From the NCBI RefSeq assembly GCF_018449515.1, contig NZ_JAAVUQ010000007.1, forward strand, positions 124,001 to 188,000: 64,000 nt of DNA. Reading direction: 5' to 3'. Positions 55,055-63,876 of this stretch are shown one piece after another. Positions within the stretch are counted from its first letter, which is position 1. Each line of letters starts with the position of its first letter. The DNA is from Caballeronia sp. dw_19 (GTDB taxonomy: Bacteria; Pseudomonadota; Gammaproteobacteria; Burkholderiales; Burkholderiaceae). The notes beneath the pieces are model-generated. The model worked only from the letters and a program-made list of their open reading frames with translations. It made no database searches and was not told the DNA's origin. A program made the position numbers and the translations under genes.

Positions 55055-56728
55055 ATGAACGATACGCCCTCCCGGCTACCGCTCACCCGCCTCTCACTTC
55101 TATTGCTGATCGCGGCACTCGCCGTGATCTGGTTCGCGCCGCTGGGCCTGCGCCATCTCGTCCCAAGCGACGAAGGCCGTTACGCCGAAATGGCGCGCGA
55201 AATGTTCGTGACCGGCGACTGGATCACGCCGCGTTACAACGGCTACAAGTATTTCGAAAAACCGCCGCTGCAAACTTGGGCGAACGCGCTGACGTTCGCA
55301 TGGTTTGGTATCGGCGAATGGCAGGCGCGGCTTTATACCGCGTTGACGGGCTTTGCCGGCGTGCTGCTGATCGGCTATACCGGCGCACGTGTCTTCAACG
55401 GCGTGACGGGATTTTGCGCGGCCGTCGTACTGGCGACTTCGCCGTACTGGAACCTGATGGGCCATTTCGACACGCTCGACATGGGCCTGTCGTTCTGGAT
55501 GCAACTCACGCTCTGCAGCTTGCTGCTGGCGCAACGTCCGAACCTGCCCGCGCCCCAAGTCCGCCTTTGGATGTGGCTTTGCTGGGCCGGCATGGCGCTC
55601 GCGCTGTTGTCAAAGGGGCTGGTTGGCCTGATTCTGCCGGGCGCGGTGCTGGTGCTCTACACGCTGATCGCGCGTGACTGGGCGTTGTGGCGCCGGCTTT
55701 ATATTGGCAGCGGGCTGATCCTGTTCCTGATAATTGCCGCGCCGTGGTTCGTTCTGGTCCAGATCAAGAATCCCGAATTCCTGAATTTCTTTTTCATCGT
55801 GCAGCAGTTCGCCCGATATTTGACCCCCGAGCAGAACCGTCCGGGTGCGTTTTATTACTTCGTGCCGGTGCTGATTGTCGGCTTCCTGCCCTGGCTCTCG
55901 GTGTCGTTCCAGAGCGTCCGGCATGCGCTGAAGGTGCCGCGCCAGCCGAACGGCTTCGCACCGGTCACTCTGCTCCTGGTCTGGTCGGCGTTTATCTTCT
56001 TGTTCTTCAGCGCATCGCATTCGAAACTGCTGTCGTACACGCTGCCAATCGCGCCTTCCATTGCGTTGCTGATCGCGATCTACTTGCCGCTGCTCACGCG
56101 CGCCCAATGGCACAAGCACCTGACCGGGTACGCGGTATTTCTTGTCGTGGCGGCTTTCGGCGCGATCTTTTTGGGTCGGATGGGCGGTGGCCACACGCCG
56201 AATGCGCTGTACAGGGAATTTCAGGTCTGGGTGTACGCCGCGCTCGCCGTGGCCTTCGTGGTCACGCTGGCTGCGATCTGGCTGAACCGGCGCAGTTCGA
56301 TGGGTGGCGTGGTGCTACTGGGAACTGCGTGGCTGTTAATGGGCACAATTGCCGGCACCGGCCACGATGTATTCGGCCGCGAAAGCTCGGGCGTGCAGTT
56401 GGTGCCCGCGGTGAAAGCCGCCATGGCCCGATTGCCCGCCGACACGCCGTTCTACTCTGTGGCCAAACTCGATCACACCATGCCGTTCTATCTCGGCCAC
56501 ACCATGATCATGGTTCAGGAACCCGACGAACTGAAGTTCGGAGTCACGACGGAACCCCAGAAGTGGGTGCCGACCATCGACGAGTGGATCCAGCGTTGGG
56601 ATGCGCAACGCTGCGGTCTTGCGCTGATGCCGCCCGGCCGGTATGACGAGTTGCTGGCAAAGCACGTGCCCATGCAGGTCATAGCGCGGGACGACCGAAG
56701 GGTGATTGTCGAGAAACCCCAGCCTTGA
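55055..56728 (+). CDS. arnT: Aminoarabinose transferase ArnT (lipid A)
   Basis: 557 residues from 55055 ('MNDTPSRLPLTRLSLLLL'); 55007 is an alternative. Polytopic inner-membrane glycosyltransferase (GT83) with about 12 helices. The first periplasmic loop has the catalytic 'PSDEGRYAEMAREMF' and 'YFEKPPLQTW'. It moves L-Ara4N from undecaprenyl phosphate to lipid A, lowering negative charge and giving polymyxin resistance. First gene of the arn set; it uses the product of the downstream enzymes. L-Ara4N synthesis is known to be essential in Burkholderia cenocepacia. Confidence 0.93.
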   Translation: MNDTPSRLPLTRLSLLLLIAALAVIWFAPLGLRHLVPSDEGRYAEMAREMFVTGDWITPRYNGYKYFEKPPLQTWANALTFAWFGIGEWQARLYTALTGFAGVLLIGYTGARVFNGVTGFCAAVVLATSPYWNLMGHFDTLDMGLSFWMQLTLCSLLLAQRPNLPAPQVRLWMWLCWAGMALALLSKGLVGLILPGAVLVLYTLIARDWALWRRLYIGSGLILFLIIAAPWFVLVQIKNPEFLNFFFIVQQFARYLTPEQNRPGAFYYFVPVLIVGFLPWLSVSFQSVRHALKVPRQPNGFAPVTLLLVWSAFIFLFFSASHSKLLSYTLPIAPSIALLIAIYLPLLTRAQWHKHLTGYAVFLVVAAFGAIFLGRMGGGHTPNALYREFQVWVYAALAVAFVVTLAAIWLNRRSSMGGVVLLGTAWLLMGTIAGTGHDVFGRESSGVQLVPAVKAAMARLPADTPFYSVAKLDHTMPFYLGHTMIMVQEPDELKFGVTTEPQKWVPTIDEWIQRWDAQRCGLALMPPGRYDELLAKHVPMQVIARDDRRVIVEKPQP

Positions 56729-56845
56729 AACAATGGCGCCGCGTGTTGACCTGAGCACCGGCCGCCCGCGGATACAAAAGCCGGACAACGCCACGAAGTC
56801 TCACCGCTTCGCCGCGCTCCGCAAAAAACCCTATTACGGCCCACG

Positions 56846-57217
56846 ATGAACCCGATATCCTTCATTTGCATCATCACCGGCGTCATGCTGAACGCCGGTG
56901 CGCAGTTGCTGCTCAAAGCGGGCGTGAACGCGGTCGGCCATTTCGAATTCACCCCGGCGAACATCGTGCCGATTGGTTTCAAGATCGCGACGCAATGGCC
57001 GATCATCGGCGGGCTGGCATGCTACGTGATCAGCGTCTTCGTATGGATCGTGGGATTGTCGCGGGTCGACGTTTCCATTGCTTATCCCATGCTCTCGCTT
57101 GGCTACGTGGTGAACGCGTTCGCGGCGTGGTATTTGTTTGGCGAAATCCTGTCATTGCAACGGCTGGTCGGCATCGGCATTATCCTGATCGGCGTCGTGG
57201 TACTGACGCGCGGTTGA
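56846..57217 (+). CDS. SMR/EamA-type membrane protein (ArnE/ArnF-like flippase subunit)
   Basis: 123 residues, four membrane helices: about 3-22, 47-67, 72-92 and 100-120. 'GAQLLLKAGV' at the start and 'AYPMLSLGYVVNAFAAWYLFGE' in the second half are typical of ArnE/ArnF and related small proteins. It lies between arnT and arnB, so it most likely flips undecaprenyl-phosphate-L-Ara4N to the periplasm. Enterobacteria use an ArnE-ArnF pair; only one subunit is seen here. Confidence 0.8.
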   Translation: MNPISFICIITGVMLNAGAQLLLKAGVNAVGHFEFTPANIVPIGFKIATQWPIIGGLACYVISVFVWIVGLSRVDVSIAYPMLSLGYVVNAFAAWYLFGEILSLQRLVGIGIILIGVVVLTRG

Positions 57218-57285
57218 GGTGTTAAGCGCAGCCAAATGTGCCTGAGCGAACCTGAATCCAGCACACCCCCGGCTGACATTGCGTA

Positions 57286-57341
57286 TCAAAGACTGTGCTT
57301 CAAAGACTCTGTTTCAAAGACTGTGTATCAAAGATCTCACC
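57286..57341 (+). repeat. Tandem repeat of 14-base period upstream of arnB
   Basis: TCAAAGAC recurs at 57286, 57300 and 57314 and as TCAAAGAT at 57328, an exact 14-base spacing, with partly conserved spacer (C/G-TGTG). It ends about 25 bases before the arnB start. Slippage could change copy number. Confidence 0.85.
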
Positions 57342-57365
57342 GTTCCTTTCCTTCGCAGAGCTTCC

Positions 57366-58529
57366 ATGACCCAGAACGTGCCCTCTAATACGCTGCCCTT
57401 TCTGCCTTTCGTACGCGCCGAGATCGACGAAGAAACGATTCAGGGCGTCGTCGACGTTCTGCGTTCGGGCTGGATCACGACCGGTCCGCAAAACCAGCAG
57501 TTCGAAGCCGAACTGTCCGCCTATTGCGGCGGCCGCCCGGTACGCACGTTCAATTCCGGCACGGCGACCATGGAGATTGGCCTGCGTATCGCAGGCGTGG
57601 GCGAAGGCGACGAAGTCATCACCACACCCATGACCTGGGTCGCGACCAGCAATGTGATCATTGAAACAGGCGCTACACCGGTGTTCGCGGATATCGACCC
57701 GGTCACGCGCAATATCGACCTGGACCTGCTCGAAAAAGCCATTACGCCGCGTACCAAGGCAATCCTGCCGGTATATCTGTCGGGCCTTCCCGTCGATATG
57801 GACCGGCTGTACGGCATTGCGCGCGAACATGGCCTGCGCGTGATCGAAGACGCGGCCCAGGCATTTGGATCGTCCTGGCGCGGACAGAAGATCGGCGCAT
57901 TTGGCGATATTATTTCGTTTAGCTTTCACGCGAACAAGAACGTCACGTCGATAGAAGGCGGCGCGCTCGTGCTGAATAATGAGGAAGAAGCCGTGCTGGC
58001 ACAAAAGTACCGGCTGCAAGGCATCACGCGCACCGGCTTTGACGGTATGGACTGCGACCTCCTCGGCGGCAAATACAATCTCACCGATGTCGCCGCCCGC
58101 GTCGGCCTTGGCCAGCTCAAGCATGTGGAGCGCTTCACGGAACAACGCCGCGAGCTGGCACGCGCATACTTTGAGAGTTTCGCGAACGGCGCGGCCGTGC
58201 GAATGGGCGTGCAGCTACCGGTGCCGAATTTCACCGACAGCAACTGGCACATGTTCCAGATCGCCCTGCCGCTCGAGCGCCTGTCGCTTACGCGCTCGGC
58301 GTTCATGGGCCTGATGAAGGAGCGTGGCATTGGCACGGGCGTGCATTACCCGGCGCTGCACCTGTTCACGCTGTATCGCGGACGCGGGTTTCACGAAGGC
58401 ATGTTCCCGCACGCCGAAAAATATGGCGCATCAACGGTCACGCTGCCGCTTTTCACGCAGATGACCCAGGACGACGTGACACGCGTCGTGCGTGCAGTCA
58501 ATGAAATCTGTGCGGCGCACGCCATTTAA
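57366..58529 (+). CDS. arnB: UDP-Ara4O aminotransferase ArnB
   Basis: 387 residues from 57366; an upstream frame to 57279 runs through the tandem repeat and is not family-like. DegT/DnrJ/EryC1-type PLP aminotransferase: 'FNSGTATMEIGLRIAG', 'TTPMTWVATSNVI', 'EDAAQAFGSSW' and PLP lysine K191 in 'SFHANKNVTSIEGG'. It makes UDP-L-Ara4N from the 4-keto sugar. Gene order arnT-flippase-arnB-arnC-arnA parts-arnD. Confidence 0.94.
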   Translation: MTQNVPSNTLPFLPFVRAEIDEETIQGVVDVLRSGWITTGPQNQQFEAELSAYCGGRPVRTFNSGTATMEIGLRIAGVGEGDEVITTPMTWVATSNVIIETGATPVFADIDPVTRNIDLDLLEKAITPRTKAILPVYLSGLPVDMDRLYGIAREHGLRVIEDAAQAFGSSWRGQKIGAFGDIISFSFHANKNVTSIEGGALVLNNEEEAVLAQKYRLQGITRTGFDGMDCDLLGGKYNLTDVAARVGLGQLKHVERFTEQRRELARAYFESFANGAAVRMGVQLPVPNFTDSNWHMFQIALPLERLSLTRSAFMGLMKERGIGTGVHYPALHLFTLYRGRGFHEGMFPHAEKYGASTVTLPLFTQMTQDDVTRVVRAVNEICAAHAI

Positions 58530-58649
58530 GGTACCTAAAAAGGCACTTGAATAAGATGCCTAAAGCAGCGCAGGCACGCACGCCACGCGGATGGCACAGC
58601 AAAACAAGAACCACATTTATCACGGACACCTTGCGGAACCATCGTCAAC

Positions 58650-59678
58650 ATGAGTCAAACGGATTTTCTGCAGACCGGCCCTGAATTAACGGTCGTGATC
58701 CCGGTGTACAACGAAGAAGAAGGCCTCGCCGCCCTCTTCTCCCGCCTGTATCCCGCGCTTGACGCGCTCGGCGCAACGTATGAAGTCATCTTCATCGACG
58801 ACGGCAGCCGGGACAAGTCGGCGAGATTGCTTGCCCAGCAGTTTCGCGCGCGGCCGGACACCACCCGCGTCATCCTGCTGAACGGCAACTATGGCCAGCA
58901 CATGGCCATTCTTGCGGGCTTCGAACAATCGCGCGGGGAAAGCGTCATCACGCTCGACGCCGACTTGCAGAACCCCCCCGAGGAAATTGCCAAGCTGCTC
59001 GAGAAGATGCGGGAGGGTTACGACTACGTCGGCACGATTCGCCAGCAACGCCAGGACAGCTTTTGGCGCAAGAAGGCGTCGCGCCTGATGAACCGGCTGC
59101 GCGAGCGCATCACGCGTATCAGGATGACCGACCAGGGTTGCATGCTGCGCGGTTACAGCCGGCACATCATTGACACCATCAACCGCTGCGGTGAAATCAA
59201 CACCTTCATTCCTGCGCTGGCCTATACCTTCGCGCAGAACCCGATCGAAATCGATGTCGCGCACGAAGAGCGCTTCGCTGGGGAATCCAAGTACTCGCTT
59301 TACAGCCTGATCCGCCTCAATTTCGACCTGGTGACCGGATTTTCGGTCGTGCCGCTGCAGTGGTTGTCGTTTATCGGCGTGATCTTGTCCGTGGGGTCCG
59401 CGGGCTTGTTCCTGCTGCTGTTGGTTCGACGCTTCATGTTCGGCGCGGAAGTCGAAGGTGTGTTTACGCTGTTCGCCATCACGTTCTTCATGCTTGGCGT
59501 GATCATCTTCGCGCTTGGGCTGCTGGGCGAATATATCGGCCGGATCTATCAGCAAGTGCGTGCACGGCCGCGTTACCTGGTGCAGACCATCCTGGAAGAG
59601 CGCGACGGCAAGCTTGCGCGAACCATGCCACGCCAGGAAGCGGTAGCAGCAATCAGCCGCGAGGTCGATCCTCTATGA
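58650..59678 (+). CDS. arnC: Undecaprenyl-phosphate 4-formamido-Ara4N transferase ArnC
   Basis: 342 residues. GT2 glycosyltransferase domain (about 12-230) with 'VVIPVYNEEEGL', 'IDDGSRDKS' and 'LDADLQNPPEE' (DAD), followed by two membrane helices ('WLSFIGVILSVGSAGLFLLLL' and 'FAITFFMLGVIIFALGLLGEY'). It attaches the formylated sugar to undecaprenyl phosphate on the cytoplasmic face. Confidence 0.95.
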   Translation: MSQTDFLQTGPELTVVIPVYNEEEGLAALFSRLYPALDALGATYEVIFIDDGSRDKSARLLAQQFRARPDTTRVILLNGNYGQHMAILAGFEQSRGESVITLDADLQNPPEEIAKLLEKMREGYDYVGTIRQQRQDSFWRKKASRLMNRLRERITRIRMTDQGCMLRGYSRHIIDTINRCGEINTFIPALAYTFAQNPIEIDVAHEERFAGESKYSLYSLIRLNFDLVTGFSVVPLQWLSFIGVILSVGSAGLFLLLLVRRFMFGAEVEGVFTLFAITFFMLGVIIFALGLLGEYIGRIYQQVRARPRYLVQTILEERDGKLARTMPRQEAVAAISREVDPL

Positions 59679-59685
59679 GGTCGCT

Positions 59686-60717
59686 ATGAACCCAGCGGCT
59701 ACCGGTACGAACGCTACGAGCGCTCCACGCGCGAAACCTCTCGCGGTCGTATTCGCGTATCACAACGTCGGCGTACGCTGCCTGCAGGTCCTGCTCGCGC
59801 GCGGCGTGGAGGTCGCGCTGGTCGTCACGCACGAAGACAACCCGGACGAGAACATCTGGTTCGGCAGCGTGAAGTCAGTCGCGGCGGACCATGGCATCAC
59901 GGTCATCACGCCGGCCGATCCCAAGTCGCCCGAACTGCATGACGCAATCAGCGAACTCGCTCCGGACTTCATTTTCTCGTTCTACTACCGGCACATGCTG
60001 CCAGTCGGCCTGCTCGCACTCGCCGCCCGCGGCGCGTACAACATGCACGGTTCGCTGTTGCCGAAGTATCGTGGACGCGTGCCCACCAATTGGGCTGTGC
60101 TGAACGGAGAAACCGAAACGGGCGCGACGCTGCACGAGATGGCAGCAAAACCCGACGCCGGTGCGATCCTTGCCCAGACGCCGGTGCCCATTCTCCCCGA
60201 CGACACCGCCGCGCAAGTCTTCGACAAAACCACCGTCGCCGCAGAACAAACCTTGTGGCGTGTCTTGCCGGCCTTGATCGCGGGCGAAGCGCCGCATTTG
60301 CCGAACGACCTCACGAAAGGCAGTTACTTCGGCGGCCGGAAGCCGGAGGATGGCCGCATCGACTGGTCGCAAACCGCGCAGCAGGTCTACAACCTGATTC
60401 GCGCCGTCGCGCCGCCGTATCCGGGGGCTTTTACGGACATCGGCCAGCAGCGGTTTATTGTCGCGCGGGCTCGTCTCGTGCCCGAAAACGGCCTGCCGGG
60501 TATCGACGCCGAAACCCTGCGTGAGGTCTCGAATTTGCCCCCTGGCCTGCACGTGAAGGATAATGCGCTGTTTGGCGTATGCGGCGACAGCCGCGTCGTC
60601 GCCATCCGTGAACTACGGCAACCATTCGTGGACGAAAACCAGACTCCCGCCGGCGGCGAACGCGTCGTCAGTCCTGCCGAATTCGGCCGACTCACTCAAT
60701 CACTTCCTCATTCATGA
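59686..60717 (+). CDS. arnA: UDP-L-Ara4N formyltransferase (ArnA N-terminal half as separate gene)
   Basis: 343 residues. 10-formyl-tetrahydrofolate-dependent transferase: 'NMHGSLLPKYRGR' (catalytic Asn and His), 'TETGATLHEMAAKPDAGAI' (catalytic Asp). In E. coli this is the N-terminal domain of bifunctional ArnA; here it is its own protein. Stop overlaps the next gene's ATG by 4 bases. The formylated sugar is preferred by ArnC. GAGG lies just before the start, 7 bases after arnC. Confidence 0.93.
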   Translation: MNPAATGTNATSAPRAKPLAVVFAYHNVGVRCLQVLLARGVEVALVVTHEDNPDENIWFGSVKSVAADHGITVITPADPKSPELHDAISELAPDFIFSFYYRHMLPVGLLALAARGAYNMHGSLLPKYRGRVPTNWAVLNGETETGATLHEMAAKPDAGAILAQTPVPILPDDTAAQVFDKTTVAAEQTLWRVLPALIAGEAPHLPNDLTKGSYFGGRKPEDGRIDWSQTAQQVYNLIRAVAPPYPGAFTDIGQQRFIVARARLVPENGLPGIDAETLREVSNLPPGLHVKDNALFGVCGDSRVVAIRELRQPFVDENQTPAGGERVVSPAEFGRLTQSLPHS

Positions 60718-61763
60718 AAAAAGTCCTGATCCTGGGTGTCAACGGCTTCATTGGCCACCACCTCTCCAAGCGCATTCTCGAGACGACCGACTGGGAAGTC
60801 TTCGGCATGGACATGCAACGCGACCGTCTCGGCGACCTCGCCAATCACGAGCGCATGCATTTCTTCGAAGGCGACATCACGATCAACAAGGAGTGGGTCG
60901 AATATCACATCAAGAAGTGCGATGTGATCCTGCCGCTGGTTGCTATCGCCACGCCGGCGACCTACGTGAAGCAGCCGCTGCGCGTGTTCGAACTCGACTT
61001 CGAAGCGAATCTGCCTATCGTGCGTTCGGCCGTGAAATACGGCAAGCATCTTGTGTTTCCGTCCACCTCCGAGGTGTACGGCATGTGCACCGACGAGCAA
61101 TTCGATCCCGAAGAATCGCAACTGAGCTACGGCCCGATCAACAAGCCGCGCTGGATCTACGCGTGTTCGAAGCAGTTGATGGACCGCGTGATCTGGGGTT
61201 ACGGCATGGAGGGCCTGAACTTCACGCTGTTCCGCCCATTCAACTGGATCGGCCCGGGTCTCGACTCCATTTACACGCCGAAGGAAGGCAGCTCGCGCGT
61301 GGTCACACAGTTCCTGGGTCACATCGTGCGAGGTGAAAACATTAGTCTCGTCGATGGCGGCGCGCAAAAGCGTGCGTTCACCGATATTGACGACGGCATC
61401 GGTGCATTGATGAAGATCATCGAGAACAAGAACGGCGTGGCGACGGGCAAGATCTATAACATCGGCAATCCGAGCAACAACTTCTCGGTTCGCGAACTCG
61501 CGCACAAGATGCTGAAGCTCGCCAACGAGATCAGCGAGTACACCGAAAACGCGAAGTCGGTGCAACTTGTGGAGACCTCGTCGGGAGACTACTACGGTGC
61601 GGGTTATCAGGACGTGCAGAACCGCGTGCCGAAGATCGACAACACGATCCAGGAACTCGACTGGAAACCGGTCGCGACCATGGACGACGCGTTGCGCAAG
61701 ATTTTCGAAGCCTATCGCGGCGATGTAGGCACGGCGCGGCGCCTTGTCGAAGATCAGTCTTAA
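60714..61763 (+). CDS. UDP-glucuronate decarboxylating dehydrogenase (ArnA C-terminal half as separate gene)
   Basis: 349 residues, extended SDR fold: 'LILGVNGFIGHHL' (NAD), 'PSTSEVYGM' (Ser/Glu pair), 'YACSKQLMDRV' (YxxxK) and 'FRPFNWIGPGLDS'. It oxidises and decarboxylates UDP-glucuronic acid to UDP-Ara4O, the substrate of ArnB. Coupled to the formyltransferase by the ATGA overlap. Together they replace bifunctional ArnA. Confidence 0.94.
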   Translation: MKKVLILGVNGFIGHHLSKRILETTDWEVFGMDMQRDRLGDLANHERMHFFEGDITINKEWVEYHIKKCDVILPLVAIATPATYVKQPLRVFELDFEANLPIVRSAVKYGKHLVFPSTSEVYGMCTDEQFDPEESQLSYGPINKPRWIYACSKQLMDRVIWGYGMEGLNFTLFRPFNWIGPGLDSIYTPKEGSSRVVTQFLGHIVRGENISLVDGGAQKRAFTDIDDGIGALMKIIENKNGVATGKIYNIGNPSNNFSVRELAHKMLKLANEISEYTENAKSVQLVETSSGDYYGAGYQDVQNRVPKIDNTIQELDWKPVATMDDALRKIFEAYRGDVGTARRLVEDQS

Positions 61764-61772
61764 GGACGGCGC

Positions 61773-62669
61773 GTGGCTCGCATCGTTCTGAAAATCGACG
61801 TCGATACCTTGCGTGGCACGCGCGAAGGCGTGCCGAATCTGGCACGCCTGCTCGACAAATATCGCGCCCGCGCCACGTTCCTGTTCAGCCTTGGACCCGA
61901 TCACACCGGCTGGGCATTGCGCCGCGTGTTTCGGCCCGGATTTCTGAAGAAGGTGTCGCGGACGTCGGTGGTCGAGCATTACGGCATCAAGACGCTCATG
62001 TATGGGGTACTTCTGCCGGGGCCGGATATCGGCCGCCGTGCGGTCGCCGAAATGCGCGCGGTTCATGAAGCGGGTTTCGAGTGTGGCATCCACACATGGG
62101 ATCACGTGTACTGGCAGGACAATGTCCGTGCCGGCAATCGTGAGTGGACAGCCGGCCAGATGCAGCGCAGCCATGCACGTTTCGCCGAGATCTTCGGCAC
62201 GCCACCCGTTACGCACGGCGCGGCGGGCTGGCAGATGAACGGCTACGCGTTCGAACAGATCGATGCCTGGGGCATGAAGTACGCGTCCGATGGGCGTGGC
62301 CACACGCCCTACATTCCGGTGCTAGACGGCCGAACGCTGAATCACGTCCAGATGCCCACCACGCTGCCGACGCTGGATGAAATCCTCGGTGTGGATGGCG
62401 TTGACGTGAACAACGTGGCCGCGCATTTGTTGGGGCTCACGTCAAAGCAGGCGCACGACCAGGTCTACACGCTGCACGCCGAGTTGGAAGGACAAAAGCT
62501 GGCCACGGTATTCGAGCAATTGCTGGCCGGCTGGAGCGCGCAAGGTCATAGCTTCTGCACGATGGGCGACTATCACGCGACGCTGGACCGCGCGACACTG
62601 CCCACGTACCCTGTCGCGTGGGGCGAGATTCCAGGTCGCGCAGGCGAGTTGATACTGCAGCCGGATTAA
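61773..62669 (+). CDS. arnD: 4-deoxy-4-formamido-L-arabinose-phospho-undecaprenol deformylase ArnD
   Basis: 298 residues from a GTG at 61773, whose AAGGA Shine-Dalgarno overlaps the preceding stop (TAAGGA). NodB-like polysaccharide deacetylase fold: 'KIDVDTLRGTREGVPNLARLL' (metal Asp; shown in part), 'ECGIHTWDHVYWQD' (metal His pair). It removes the formyl group from the undecaprenyl-linked sugar. Last arn gene. Confidence 0.94.
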   Translation: MARIVLKIDVDTLRGTREGVPNLARLLDKYRARATFLFSLGPDHTGWALRRVFRPGFLKKVSRTSVVEHYGIKTLMYGVLLPGPDIGRRAVAEMRAVHEAGFECGIHTWDHVYWQDNVRAGNREWTAGQMQRSHARFAEIFGTPPVTHGAAGWQMNGYAFEQIDAWGMKYASDGRGHTPYIPVLDGRTLNHVQMPTTLPTLDEILGVDGVDVNNVAAHLLGLTSKQAHDQVYTLHAELEGQKLATVFEQLLAGWSAQGHSFCTMGDYHATLDRATLPTYPVAWGEIPGRAGELILQPD

Positions 62670-62939
62670 TACACGTCGGACGGATTGAAGCACGTGCACG
62701 TCGGACGTGTGCTTGGGGCTCGGCCGAGCGAGCTATTTTGCAAACTCGGACGGCCGGTTCGGCTGATCCGGCTCTGCCGAACCGGGCGAGCGGGTGCCAA
62801 GCCGGATCAGACCCAGCCAGACCGCGCCTTGCCCCGACGCATCAAGCTTTCCCCTGATCCGCACTACCGTTCCAACGTGTTCGTTCACCAGAAGCTGGCG
62901 CGCGGGCACGTGTCTACCGATAAAAACTGGAGAAACTTC

Positions 62940-63401
62940 GTGCCGATCGCAGTCGATCAACCCGTTCCCGATTTCACCGCGCCCGCAACCGGCGGCGACT
63001 TTTCGCTGTCTAGTCTGCGAGGCAAGAAAGTCGTGCTGTTTTTTTATCCGAAAGACAATACGCCCGGCTGCACCACGGAAAGCCTGCAGTTCCGTGATCT
63101 TTATGCGAAATTCAAGAAGGCAGGCGCTGAAGTGATCGGTATCTCGCGTGACAGCGTGAAATCGCACGACAACTTCAAGGCGAAGCTGGAACTGCCGTAC
63201 ACGCTGGTGTCCGACTCCGACGAAGTCATCTGCTCGCTCTTCGGCGTCATCAAAATGAAGAAAATGTATGGCAAGGAAGTACGCGGAATCGAGCGTTCGA
63301 CCTTCCTGCTGGACGCGAACGGCGTGCTTCGCCGGGAGTTCCGTGGCGTAAAGGTTCCAGGCCACGTTGAGCAGATTGTGGAAGCTGTACAAGCGCTTTG
63401 A
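62940..63401 (+). CDS. bcp: Thioredoxin-dependent peroxiredoxin, PrxQ/BCP type
   Basis: 153 residues from a GTG at 62940 with GGAG 7 bases upstream; an open frame to 62685 is not family-like. Peroxidatic C44 lies in 'TPGCTTESLQF'. The usual resolving cysteine five residues later is leucine (L49) here, so it is a one-Cys or alternative-Cys PrxQ; another cysteine lies in 'EVICSLF'. Reduces peroxides in the cytoplasm. Confidence 0.92.
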   Translation: MPIAVDQPVPDFTAPATGGDFSLSSLRGKKVVLFFYPKDNTPGCTTESLQFRDLYAKFKKAGAEVIGISRDSVKSHDNFKAKLELPYTLVSDSDEVICSLFGVIKMKKMYGKEVRGIERSTFLLDANGVLRREFRGVKVPGHVEQIVEAVQAL

Positions 63402-63876
63402 GGCACGTTATATTGATTCGCAATGAGCGCTTGCCCTTCCCTCCATTTCTCTTTGCGTAGCGTCCGGTGTTTCGCGGTTTTCCCCGCGACCGGCACGGGG
63501 TCCCGCTACACGCCACGCCTTGAATCCTGGGGCGTGGCGGAAGTTGAAAGGCGCTTTGAAGCTGGCGCTGTCGAGCCGCTGGTCCCATCGTCCGGGACGG
63601 CGGCTTTTTTGTTCGCGGACGCTCCCTTACCCGCAGCGTGTGCGCCTTGGGCGTCCCGCGCCGTCCGTGCGTTTCATCCCCGTTTTCTTCAGGACGCAAC
63701 TTCCAAGGAGCCGATCGAAATCTAGGCGAACCGGCGTTTTCGAAACCGAAGCGCGTCTCCGGGCGCAAACTGCATCGACGTCCGGCCTTCTGGCTAAAAG
63801 CCTGAGGCCTGAAAGACCCACGCAGGATGCGACAGGCGACGCACGACATACGATCCGAATCCTATCGAGGAAAACC
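63402..63876 (+). other. Long gap before phoH with possible structured RNA
   Basis: 475 bases. From about 63450 to 63610 several stems can be drawn: GTAGCG (63457-62) with CGCTAC (63504-09) enclosing TCGCGG/CCGCGA; CCACGCC / GGCGTGG (63513-37); and a T-run terminator. Could be an independent small RNA or the 3' untranslated end of bcp. An open frame across 63423-63725 overlaps the terminator and looks spurious. Confidence 0.35.
63574..63610 (+). terminator. Terminator downstream of bcp
   Basis: AGCCGC-TG-GTCCC / GGGAC-G-GCGGCT with a 7-base loop, then TTTTTT. A clear rho-independent terminator on the plus strand, about 170 bases after the bcp stop. Confidence 0.85.

Noticed and set aside
63440..63610. 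Idea that the bcp-phoH gap encodes 6S RNA
   Set aside because: The end is a self-contained terminator and I could not pair the 5' and 3' ends into the long 6S rod.
63423..63725. 100-codon open frame after bcp
   Set aside because: It runs through a strong terminator and the putative stems, has no ribosome site and no family resemblance.
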